A stretch of DNA of 63,300 bases from Lachnospiraceae bacterium (GTDB lineage Bacteria > Bacillota > Clostridia > Lachnospirales > Lachnospiraceae), in the NCBI GenBank assembly GCA_910573755.1, contig CAJTBO010000028.1, forward strand, positions 1-63,300, given 5' to 3'. The translations under genes and the position numbers were made by a program. Positions 44,734-52,575 of the stretch are shown here, piece after piece (within the stretch, counting starts at the first letter, position 1; each line of letters opens with the position of its first letter). The notes below the pieces were generated by a model that saw only the letters and a list, made by a program, of their open reading frames with translations, was not told the origin of the DNA and did not search any database.

Positions 44734-47144
44734 AATGCATTGATCGCTTCTTTATAGATGTTGCGGATATATTCCCGTCCCTCGGGGCTGACGCCGTTGT
44801 TGCCGGAGGGAGCATACTCACCAAAATCATTAAAATACCAGAAGTCATTTAGTGAGATAGTGCTCGAAGCATTGGAACTGTTCCTGCCGGGAACAAAAAG
44901 TTCTTCCCCGTTAAGATAAACATTTTCGGTATTTGCCAGATAGTTGTAAACATCGGTGCAGGCTGACTGCATGGTCTTCGACCGGTCAGAATCCCCCAGA
45001 GCGTCATAATAGAGAGCAAGATCCCTCATAAGAACGGGATTGTAATCGATACTTTCCGCAAGAGAAAGGATCGAGGAGACGGCGGATTCTGTTGTGACGC
45101 TGCCGTCTTTCATGCCTTCGCTGAGGTCTCTCTGCGTGATCCAGGCGAGAGCGTAAGCATAGCGCAGTGTGAGAGGATCGTTTACATTTTCCCGATCTAC
45201 AAGCCCGACAGAAGCGGCGTCCTGCATATACTGCCATGCGGTGGTACGGGACCATTCATCCCCGGTTCTTAAGTCATTGAAAGTCAGAATGTACTTTTCT
45301 TTGTAACGAGCAGGGAAATCTGCGTAATTTTGCTCCAGCGTGTCGCTTGTAACGGCAAGATTGCTCTCACGAAGCTGGGCGGCAAGATCCACGGCTCCTT
45401 TTAGCGTTGCGTCTATCTGCTGATACAAAGGTGCGGTAACGGACTGGTTTTCCCAGCCTTCTACCTGTTTCAGGACAGAATCGGAATAAAGGGCAAAGGC
45501 ATGATCCGCAAGCGGATTGATAATATCCGCAGCTGCCTGGGAATCATACTCCGAGGCTATGGAGGCATATGACGTTAAAGCGTTATAGAGTTCGGAAGCG
45601 GCGCTGTTGTGATCTTCGCTGCGTTGCAATTCTTCAGCAGCTGCAACCTGTTCGGAGATAGGAGCAAGTTTTTCCTCCAGCTCGGCAGATATATCTTCTG
45701 TATCATCTTCCTCGTTTGTTTCTTCCGTTTCGGGATCTTCGGTTTGCTCGGAATTCTCATCTGCAGGACCGGAAGCGGCTTCCTTGTTGGAAGAAGGCGC
45801 AATGATCCCTGTTTTTATAAGCGCGAACAGAGCGCCTCCAAGCAGGAGAAGGATCACAAGAATCACAAGAATGATTACGGCAGTTTTTTTCTTTGGAGGA
45901 TCTGAAACGGGGGGCTTTTGTGTGCCGTCTGTGGTAGTGCCGCAGTTGGGGCAGAATTTGGCTCCGGGTTTTAGGGGTGTGCCGCAATTTTTACAAAACG
46001 ATGCCGGCGACGGAGCGGGTTCCGGTGCAGGAACAGGCTCCGGTGCGGGAACAGGTTTCGGAACAGGAACGGGTTCCGGCGCGGGAACAGGCTCCGGTGC
46101 AGGAACGGGTTCCGGCGCGGGAACAGGCTCCGGTGCAGGAACGGGTTCCGGTGCGGGAACAGGCTCCGGTGCGGGAACAGGCTTCGGTGCGGGAACAGGC
46201 TTCGGAACAGGAACGGGTTCCGGCGTGCGGGCAGGTTCCGAAACAGGAACGGGCTCCGGCATGGGAGCGGGTTCCGGTGCGGGAACTGGCTCTGACAGTG
46301 GAACGGAAACAGGCTCCGATGCAGGTACGGCAGTACCGCATTTGGAGCAGAATTTAGCCCTCGGTTTTAAAGCAGCGCCGCAGTTTGAGCAGACTGGCGC
46401 AGATGAGGTTTCAGGTATTTGATCTGATCGCATATCAGGCGTTGTTTCCTGTTCAGGCACTGAAACAGATTCCGGATTCATTTCCGGTACAGGTTCCGGT
46501 TTCGCTTCCAGTACAAATTCTATGTCTGCTTCCGGTACAGATTCCGGATTCATTTCCAGTACAGATTCTGTGTCTGCCTCCTGCGCAGGTTCCGGATTCG
46601 CTTCCAGTACAGATTCTGTGTCTGCCTCCTGCGCAGGTTCCGGATTCGCTTCCAGTACAGATTCTGTGTCTGCCTCCGGTACAGATTCCGGATTCATTTC
46701 CAGTACAGATTCTGTGTCTGCCTCCGGTACAGATTCCGGATTCATTTCCAGTACAGATTCTGTGTCTGCTTCCGGTACAGGTTCCGGTTTTACTTCCGGA
46801 ACGGTTTCCGCAGCAGGTTCCGGAACAGGCTGCGCTATAGAAGCAGGCTCCGGAGCAGGAATCTGCTGCTCCATGTGGGCAGGCTCCGGAGCAGAAACGG
46901 ACTGCTCCATGTGGGCGGGCTCCGAAATAGGAGCCGGTTTCGATACAGATACGGCGGTGCCGCATTTGGTACAAAATTTAGCGCCCGGCTTTAAAACGGC
47001 GCCGCAGGCAGAACAGACAGTGGAAGCCGAAGCCGGCCCGGCAGCCGCAGCGGGCTGGGGGGTGGCGGAAGCCAGTTTATAACCGCAGGATTTGCAGAAC
47101 TTTGCATTGTCACGGTTTTCAAATTGACAATTAGGACATTTCAT
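44730..47144 (-). CDS. Zinc-ribbon membrane protein with Pro-rich repeats (paralogue B)
   Basis: 804 residues. There are four Cys4 zinc ribbons ('CPNCQFENRDNAKFCKSCG', 'CSACGAVLKPGAKFCTKCG', 'CSNCGAALKPRAKFCSKCG', 'CKNCGTPLKPGAKFCPNCG'). Between them lie a Glu-rich repeat ('VPEADTESVLEMNPES' type, ~110-235) and a Pro-rich repeat ('PVPAPEPVPAPEP' type, ~290-385). One hydrophobic helix ('VIILVILVILLLLGGALFAL') near 440 precedes an acidic linker and a ~310-residue outer domain homologous to that of the 427-residue protein at the left flank ('NASSTISLNDFWYFNDFG'). Probably cytoplasmic ribbons on a long spacer with an outside domain. Confidence 0.85.
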   Translation of the reverse strand: MKCPNCQFENRDNAKFCKSCGYKLASATPQPAAAAGPASASTVCSACGAVLKPGAKFCTKCGTAVSVSKPAPISEPAHMEQSVSAPEPAHMEQQIPAPEPASIAQPVPEPAAETVPEVKPEPVPEADTESVLEMNPESVPEADTESVLEMNPESVPEADTESVLEANPEPAQEADTESVLEANPEPAQEADTESVLEMNPESVPEADIEFVLEAKPEPVPEMNPESVSVPEQETTPDMRSDQIPETSSAPVCSNCGAALKPRAKFCSKCGTAVPASEPVSVPLSEPVPAPEPAPMPEPVPVSEPARTPEPVPVPKPVPAPKPVPAPEPVPAPEPVPAPEPVPAPEPVPAPEPVPAPEPVPVPKPVPAPEPVPAPEPAPSPASFCKNCGTPLKPGAKFCPNCGTTTDGTQKPPVSDPPKKKTAVIILVILVILLLLGGALFALIKTGIIAPSSNKEAASGPADENSEQTEDPETEETNEEDDTEDISAELEEKLAPISEQVAAAEELQRSEDHNSAASELYNALTSYASIASEYDSQAAADIINPLADHAFALYSDSVLKQVEGWENQSVTAPLYQQIDATLKGAVDLAAQLRESNLAVTSDTLEQNYADFPARYKEKYILTFNDLRTGDEWSRTTAWQYMQDAASVGLVDRENVNDPLTLRYAYALAWITQRDLSEGMKDGSVTTESAVSSILSLAESIDYNPVLMRDLALYYDALGDSDRSKTMQSACTDVYNYLANTENVYLNGEELFVPGRNSSNASSTISLNDFWYFNDFGEYAPSGNNGVSPEGREYIRNIYKEAINAL
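46015..46300 (-). repeat. In-frame Pro/Ala/Glu repeat tract
   Basis: Tandem 12- to 18-base units of GGTTCCGG(C/T)GCGGGAACAG type encode the Pro-Val-Pro-Ala-Pro-Glu repeats of the 804-residue protein. Copies are near identical, so length variation is likely. Confidence 0.8.
46500..46790 (-). repeat. In-frame acidic repeat tract
   Basis: Repeats of 48 bases (e.g. around 'TCCAGTACAGATTCTGTGT') encode 16-residue acidic units in the same protein. About five to six copies. Confidence 0.75.
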
Positions 47145-47194
47145 GATTTAATACTCCCTTTTCTTGTTATGGTTTGGTTTTAAGCTGCATTGCA

Positions 47195-49405
47195 TCAGGA
47201 AACAGGAAGGATACAGACAACGCTGTCATCAAGCTTTTCTGCATCTTTTTTGTTCCAGAGATATAAATCTCCGTGATAATATTTCTGACTGTAATCGTAG
47301 AGATAAAGCACGTTTCCGTTTGGAAGCACATTGTAGGTATATACGTCGTCGTCGATTTTTTGGGCATCTTTTTTGGTGTAGGTTTTTAAAGTGCCGTAAT
47401 TTTTCTCGCTGTTCCAGTCAATAAAGTAGATGATGGAATCCGTATTTTCATTGTAACGGATGCTGTAGGCGTTTACGTCATAGTCTACCTGCTCCTGATT
47501 GATGTACAGCTCGCCCTTATCGTTTTTATAGTCTTTGAAATACAAAAGCTTATTCTCACCGATGAAATAGATGTTATCGGTGCAGACATCACTGTCATAT
47601 AATTCCGGTGTGCCGAGCTCTCCGGAGGAAGAAATGGAAACCTGATATAATTCACCATAATTCTTATCCTCCGGTATTTCATCCAGATAATAAAGTGTTT
47701 TGCCGTCAGCGGATATACAGAAATGTTCCGTTTTATCCTGATCAAGGGCGGCGGAAACGGAACCGACGGCAACATACCTTTCGGCCCCGGAGCGAAGGGC
47801 TTCCGCAACCATATCGCTGATGGAATAAATATCTTCCATTTCCGAGAACTTTACGGTGATATCCTCAGACCGGTCATACGCCATATATGTAATGACAGGC
47901 GTATCGGCTGCACAGACATAGGAAAAATTGGTGAAGGTATCACTGATCATGGATTCTTCTTCCCCGTTATAGTAGCAAAGACTGTAAGTCGTCTGCTCTA
48001 TTTTTTCCTCCGCCAAATACTCACGGGCATAGTCACGGTTGAGTTTTTCATTAAATTCTTCAAATTCTTTCCGGTAGGCTTCGTATTTTGCTTCATAGTC
48101 AGGGTCGGTCCAACCGGGAGATACAGGTTCCTGCATAGCAGCATCGGCTTCTTTCCTGTCGTCATATACATAGCTGCTCAGAGGAACTTCCGAGGTTTCC
48201 GATTTTATGTAGTAGATTTCTCCTGAATCATAAGCTTTTATCACATCGTACACATCGGAGGAAATTTTGACTTTCTCCTCATCGTTTTCTTTTTTGTACA
48301 GGGTATCCTCTTTGATATAGAATACTGTCGAAAGATCTTCGGAAACATAATTCAGACGGGAAAGGTCGCTGTCAAGTTTTTCCCGCTCGCCGCCCTTTAC
48401 GGTACGGTAGAGGATATCTTCCATATTCATATACAAAATGGTTCTTCCGTCGTCGGATACATAGTAGCTTTGTATATCGCTGGCTATCTTTTGTTTGTCC
48501 TCTTTTTTTCTGTCGTATTGATAGAGTGTGCCATTTTTCAGGTAAGTGATGGCAGAAGCGTCATCGCTTACGGAATAAGAGATCACATCGGAATCGATCT
48601 TAACCGCTTCCTCCTTCGGACGGTTTGCGTTGCGGTAATAAAGAGAGTAACCGTCGTCGGAATAGTTGATCCTGTCAGGGAAGAACAGCAGGGAACCGTC
48701 TTTGCTGAGGCGGCATGCATTGCCGAGAATATATGCGCCGGAAGAAAGATCGTAGTTATCAAAGCTGCTGTCATTGGCAAGCCTGGACGTGATCTGCCAG
48801 GGATCTTTATTGGAAAAGTCGGTATAATAAAGCTCTTTGTCCTTGACATACATAGCATAATTCCGGGAGGACCCGCCTGTATTTCCTCTCAAAAATATAA
48901 AAATGCATACAAGGGCGGCAGCGATAATGATACCGGTACCTGCAAGTATAAGTCCCTTTTTGGGATTTTTCTGCCGGTATTCTTTTTGCTTTTTTTCAGT
49001 GGTCGTTTTTTCTGCGTCATTGTTTTTCTTTTCGTTCTTTTTCTCCCCGGTTTTGGTGTTGTTTATCAGAGAAGAGCCGCAGCTTTTACAGAAAGCGGCA
49101 TCGGGATGCGAGGGACTGCCGCATTGAGGGCAGAAGAGCGCATCGTAGATCGCGGATGAACAATTCGGACAGACTGCGGAAGAGGTGGTTACCTGTGTAC
49201 CGCAGTTTGGACAGAACATTTTTTCCTCAAGCGGTTTTCCGCAATTTTCGCAGAACGGATTTTCTGCGCTTACCTGATGGCCGCAATGCGCACAGTATAC
49301 AGTGTCTGCAGCCGGGGAAGCCGGAGCCGGTATCGGGGCACCGCATGTGTCACAGAATCTGGCACCGTCTTCTAATTGCGCTTGGCATTTGGGGCATATC
49401 AACAT
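47195..49405 (-). CDS. Zinc-ribbon membrane protein with propeller-like outside domain
   Basis: 736 residues. Four to five Cys4 ribbons fill the first ~120 residues ('CPKCQAQLEDGARFCDTCG', 'CAHCGHQVSAENPFCENCG', 'CPNCGTQVTTSSAVCPNC', 'CPQCGSPSHPDAAFCKSCG'). A Lys/Glu/Asn linker and one hydrophobic helix ('LILAGTGIIIAAALVCIFIFL') near 150 follow. The ~560-residue outer part has repeated short strands ('YYVSDDGRTILYMN', 'YSVSDDASAITYLKN', 'NYVSEDLSTVFYIKE'), as in DUF5050/WD40-like propellers. It starts 50 bases after the end of the next gene (44730-47144), same strand, so all three may be one operon. Role unknown. Confidence 0.82.
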   Translation of the reverse strand: MLICPKCQAQLEDGARFCDTCGAPIPAPASPAADTVYCAHCGHQVSAENPFCENCGKPLEEKMFCPNCGTQVTTSSAVCPNCSSAIYDALFCPQCGSPSHPDAAFCKSCGSSLINNTKTGEKKNEKKNNDAEKTTTEKKQKEYRQKNPKKGLILAGTGIIIAAALVCIFIFLRGNTGGSSRNYAMYVKDKELYYTDFSNKDPWQITSRLANDSSFDNYDLSSGAYILGNACRLSKDGSLLFFPDRINYSDDGYSLYYRNANRPKEEAVKIDSDVISYSVSDDASAITYLKNGTLYQYDRKKEDKQKIASDIQSYYVSDDGRTILYMNMEDILYRTVKGGEREKLDSDLSRLNYVSEDLSTVFYIKEDTLYKKENDEEKVKISSDVYDVIKAYDSGEIYYIKSETSEVPLSSYVYDDRKEADAAMQEPVSPGWTDPDYEAKYEAYRKEFEEFNEKLNRDYAREYLAEEKIEQTTYSLCYYNGEEESMISDTFTNFSYVCAADTPVITYMAYDRSEDITVKFSEMEDIYSISDMVAEALRSGAERYVAVGSVSAALDQDKTEHFCISADGKTLYYLDEIPEDKNYGELYQVSISSSGELGTPELYDSDVCTDNIYFIGENKLLYFKDYKNDKGELYINQEQVDYDVNAYSIRYNENTDSIIYFIDWNSEKNYGTLKTYTKKDAQKIDDDVYTYNVLPNGNVLYLYDYSQKYYHGDLYLWNKKDAEKLDDSVVCILPVS

Positions 49406-49579
49406 GATTCATATTTCCTCCTGTTTAAAAAGTATATTTGCGGAATATAATCGTTGCGGTTTATATATTAAATATAAAAAAATAACATAATAAGGAAACG
49501 ATTATTGTAGAATTCCGCTTATAATCATACAAAAATACACTGCATTTGTCAATGAAGGCGTAACAGTTCAGACGTAAGC

Positions 49580-49805
49580 CGCTCTGTTACATAATCTGCT
49601 ATTTCAAGCTGCCTGCGGCGAAGGACAGATTTTTTATCGGGCCGATGTGCATGTTTCCACGGACTTTGCAGTCAATGCAAAGTTCCGGGCCGAACTGATA
49701 CATGAAAGCATCTTGCGATGGCTTCTGCGCTTGACGAAACAGTTTGGAGGGATTACAATGGATTTTGTGAAAAGCAGAAATTTGCATTTTTATGCAGATG
49801 ATTGA
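49580..49805. other. Intergenic element with hairpin, no clear gene
   Basis: The gap between the divergent zinc-ribbon genes has a perfect hairpin ACTTTGCA/TGCAAAGT (49663-49683) and two copies of CGGGCCGA. A plus-strand frame is open from 49578 to 49805 without a good ATG except one giving a 15-residue peptide (49758, with GGAGGG ahead). The minus strand is open too. It could be a gene remnant or a structured intergenic repeat. Confidence 0.35.
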
Positions 49806-49824
49806 ATTACAAGGAGGAGAAAAT

Positions 49825-51240
49825 ATGTTTTGTCCTGAATGTGGAAATCCTTTGAATGACGATCAAAGGTTTTGTCCAAAGTGCGGTACGCCCGTGGAGG
49901 GCGTTGAACAGCCGGCGGATGCGGCAGGCGGTGCGGAGAGTGCCGGACAGCCGGTGAATGCGGCAGGAGGTGCGGAGAGTGCCGGACAGCCAGTGAATGC
50001 CGGAGGCGGTGCGGAGTATGCCGGGCAGTCAGCCGATACCGGTGACACCGGTGCGGGGAACGCACAAAGTACAGGAAATACGGCAGGCTCGTCTTATGGC
50101 CGGCAGGCGGCTTCGGCGGGAAGCAGTGCCGGGAATACCGGCGGAGCAAAAAACGGCAATCTGGATATGGTAATGCGCGGTGCCTGCGCCGTATTTGCGG
50201 TGTTCTTTTTGATATCAGCCCTGACAAGGATTCCGGGTATTTTAGGTACGCTCTTTCAGCTGAGAATCGTATATTTTATTTCTGCCTCTCTTGGTTTTGG
50301 GGCAGCACTCGTGATGGCCTTGACTACGGCGGCTTCCGCGTGGAAGTGGAACAGCAGGCTGAAGGATCTGATCTTTGGCGGAGCGGTTCTGGGTGTATTA
50401 TTCAGGTTGTTATCTCTGATCATAATGCTTGTGGCAAACCTGGTCACTTACAGAAGTTTTATCGGAGGAAAGACCTTTTTTTACTGGCTGGGATATGTGT
50501 TTGTGGCGGCGGTGCTTTTCGGACTGATGTACGCAATGGGCTGTGCGCCTGTTATGGGAGAAACAAAGGAAGAACTTCAGAATAATATTTCGGCAGGATT
50601 TTCCGAGCTTTCCGGTGCCGCAAAGGATCTGCAGAAACGGCAGGCTGAAAAGAATGCGGCAAGGCAGCAGAGCGCTGCGGCGTATCAGGCGCCGCCGGCG
50701 GGAGGAGCAGGTTATCAGGCGCCGCCGGCGGGAGGGGCAGCAGGTTATCAGGTACCGCCCGCAGGCGGAGTACCCGGATATGGGATGCCTATGGGAGGCG
50801 CAGGGTATGGAATGCCCGCCGGACCGGCGCGCGGAACCGTGGCAAAGAAAACGGATCGGAGCATATGGATATATATCCTGCTTTCACTTGTTACCTGCGG
50901 TATTTATCCGTATTTCTTTATACATAAACTGGCAGAGGATGTGAATGATATCTGTGAGGGGGACGGAGAGAGCACAAGCGGCATCCTCGCCTTTATCTTA
51001 CTTGGATTTATCACCTGCGGCATCTACAGGATCATCTGGTGGTATAAGCTGGCAAACCGTCTGCAGGCGAACGGGCCCCGGTATAATGTGCCGATTCAGG
51101 AAAACGGTACGACTTATGTGATGTGGGTATTGTTCGGTTCCCTGCTTTGCTGTATCGGTCCTTTTATCGCGCTGAATTTTGTGATCAAAAACACAAATAA
51201 GCTCTGTACCGTATACAATCAGTACAATGGATTGAGATAA
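49825..51240 (+). CDS. Zinc-ribbon, DUF4234 membrane protein
   Basis: 471 residues. One zinc ribbon opens it ('CPECGNPLNDDQRFCPKCG'). A repeated Gly/Ala-rich stretch of 17-residue units ('AGGAESAGQPVNA' type, ~30-95) follows, then about four membrane helices, a Gln/Ala/Pro-Gly repeat ('YQAPPAGGAGYQ', ~290-345) and a C-terminal DUF4234 domain ('SIWIYILLSLVTCGIYPYFFIHKLAEDVN', 'LLGFITCGIYRIIWWYKLANRL') with two to three more helices. AAGGAGG precedes the ATG. It closes the group of zinc-ribbon membrane proteins around the toxin operon. Function unknown. Confidence 0.85.
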   Translation: MFCPECGNPLNDDQRFCPKCGTPVEGVEQPADAAGGAESAGQPVNAAGGAESAGQPVNAGGGAEYAGQSADTGDTGAGNAQSTGNTAGSSYGRQAASAGSSAGNTGGAKNGNLDMVMRGACAVFAVFFLISALTRIPGILGTLFQLRIVYFISASLGFGAALVMALTTAASAWKWNSRLKDLIFGGAVLGVLFRLLSLIIMLVANLVTYRSFIGGKTFFYWLGYVFVAAVLFGLMYAMGCAPVMGETKEELQNNISAGFSELSGAAKDLQKRQAEKNAARQQSAAAYQAPPAGGAGYQAPPAGGAAGYQVPPAGGVPGYGMPMGGAGYGMPAGPARGTVAKKTDRSIWIYILLSLVTCGIYPYFFIHKLAEDVNDICEGDGESTSGILAFILLGFITCGIYRIIWWYKLANRLQANGPRYNVPIQENGTTYVMWVLFGSLLCCIGPFIALNFVIKNTNKLCTVYNQYNGLR

Positions 51241-51283
51241 TTCGGTTTCACGGTATATTCAGGGAACGGGCATGCCGTTTTCC

Positions 51284-52123
51284 CTAGAGCAGTGAAACAA
51301 AATATCGAAATAATAATGCGGCATCCTGCTGGGGAAGCTTCGGCATCCTTTCGGGGTGCCATTGTGTTCCTATGACGGGCAGGAAAAGGTGGGAGACGGC
51401 TTCGGCTTCTCTGTCGTGGGTACACTGGATGATCTGCAGGTTTTTGCCGGGAGTATCGATACTTTGATGATGGGAACTGTTGATCAGCATATGAGGGCCA
51501 AAGAGGGCATGGAGAAAGGAACCGGGCAGGTTGTCGGCAGGATGGAAGGTGTCCTTTTCCGGATGCCGGTGCATGTTTTGATTGGATACTTCACGGATCG
51601 TACCGCGGAAATAGAGGTTGATGAGCTGCATGCCCTTGCAGATGCCGAAAACGGGTTTCTGCTGTTTCAGAAACAGATGAAGGGCGAGAAGCTGCTCTAA
51701 ATCGAGGCGGTGGCAGGAGGAAGGATCCGTATTCATGTCAGGGGTATCGTAAACGGGATCTGCATCCATGTCAGAAATATCATAAGCGGGATCTGCATAT
51801 ATGTCAGGAGTATCATAAGCGGGATCTGTATATATGCCAGGAGTATCATAAGCGGGATTCGTATATATGTCAGGAGTATCATAAACGGGATTCGTATATA
51901 TGTCAGGAATATCATAAGCGGATGCTTTGTATAAAGCCGTATAATCCTCCAGTGAAGAAAAAACATCGCCGCCGCCGGGAAGAAGCAGGCCGTCAAAAGC
52001 ATTCGGATGTTTTTGGATATAGAAAGTATCAGGGAAGATAACGGCCTGACAGGATACGTTCTTAAGGGCAGACTGATAATTTACATGCAGAGAAGGCGAA
52101 CCGATGATGGCAACTTTTTTCAT
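51284..52123 (-). CDS. Class I glutamine-amidotransferase-like hydrolase (PuuD/C26) with repeat insertion
   Basis: 279 residues. The fold resembles gamma-glutamyl-gamma-aminobutyrate hydrolases: 'FDGLLLPGGGDV', the nucleophile 'GICKGMQLINLYF' and the His/Glu 'IGTQWHPERMP'. Between residues ~65 and 145 lies an 11-residue tandem repeat ('YDTPDIYTNPA' type), about seven copies, absent from usual family members of ~240 residues. The ATG at 52123 has GGAGG upstream. The real substrate cannot be read from sequence. It converges on the DUF4234 gene. Confidence 0.85.
   Translation of the reverse strand: MKKVAIIGSPSLHVNYQSALKNVSCQAVIFPDTFYIQKHPNAFDGLLLPGGGDVFSSLEDYTALYKASAYDIPDIYTNPVYDTPDIYTNPAYDTPGIYTDPAYDTPDIYADPAYDISDMDADPVYDTPDMNTDPSSCHRLDLEQLLALHLFLKQQKPVFGICKGMQLINLYFRGTIREVSNQNMHRHPEKDTFHPADNLPGSFLHALFGPHMLINSSHHQSIDTPGKNLQIIQCTHDREAEAVSHLFLPVIGTQWHPERMPKLPQQDAALLFRYFVSLL
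51715..51935 (-). repeat. 33-bp in-frame tandem repeat
   Basis: About seven copies of a 33-base unit ('ATATATGTCAGGAGTATCAT' core) encode the Tyr/Asp/Pro repeat in the hydrolase. Copies differ by a few bases and the count is probably variable. Confidence 0.85.
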
Positions 52124-52359
52124 GAGGAGTCCTCCGGGGGCTTCTTGTTTTATTATATGCAGAAAGTGCGGGGAAAGTGCAGGGAAATGTGTTTTTGGAT
52201 GCAGAATAATGAGAAGGCTGCGGATCATGCAGATCTGATCTTTAACGGTTATGCCTGATGGAGAATGGATGTTTGAGGATCATATTTTGAGGCAGCAGCC
52301 GCTGCCTAAGCGGTACGGTATCCGTATATCTTTGACAGCGGCTGTATGTTTCATGCGGA

Positions 52360-52575
52360 TCATGCGCGGGCGATTTCCGTTACTTCATATCCCGCATCGG
52401 CAATGGCCTTTTTAAAAACCTCGTCAGCGATCTCCCGGTCGGCTTTTACATAGGCCTTCTTTTCCTCTAAATTCACTTCAGCGGTTACGCCTTCAAGGGC
52501 GTTTAACGCGTCAGCTGCGTGTTTCTGGCAGTGTGCGCACATCATGCCTTCAATGGTTAAAGTCAATTCTTTCAT
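52360..52575 (-). CDS. copZ: CopZ-like copper chaperone, possible internal translation product
   Basis: The last 71 codons of copA form a complete CopZ domain that begins with ATG at 52575, preceded by AAGGAG at 52584-52589 with eight bases between. This is an ideal ribosome site inside the copA frame, so a free chaperone may be made from the same message. Alternatively it is only a relic of a copA-copZ gene fusion. Confidence 0.55.
   Translation of the reverse strand: MKELTLTIEGMMCAHCQKHAADALNALEGVTAEVNLEEKKAYVKADREIADEVFKKAIADAGYEVTEIARA

Noticed and set aside
45784-46840. Long plus-strand frames of Gly/Thr/Ser repeats opposite the 804-residue gene
   Set aside because: They are antisense to the Pro/Glu repeats; repeats of fixed period keep all frames open.
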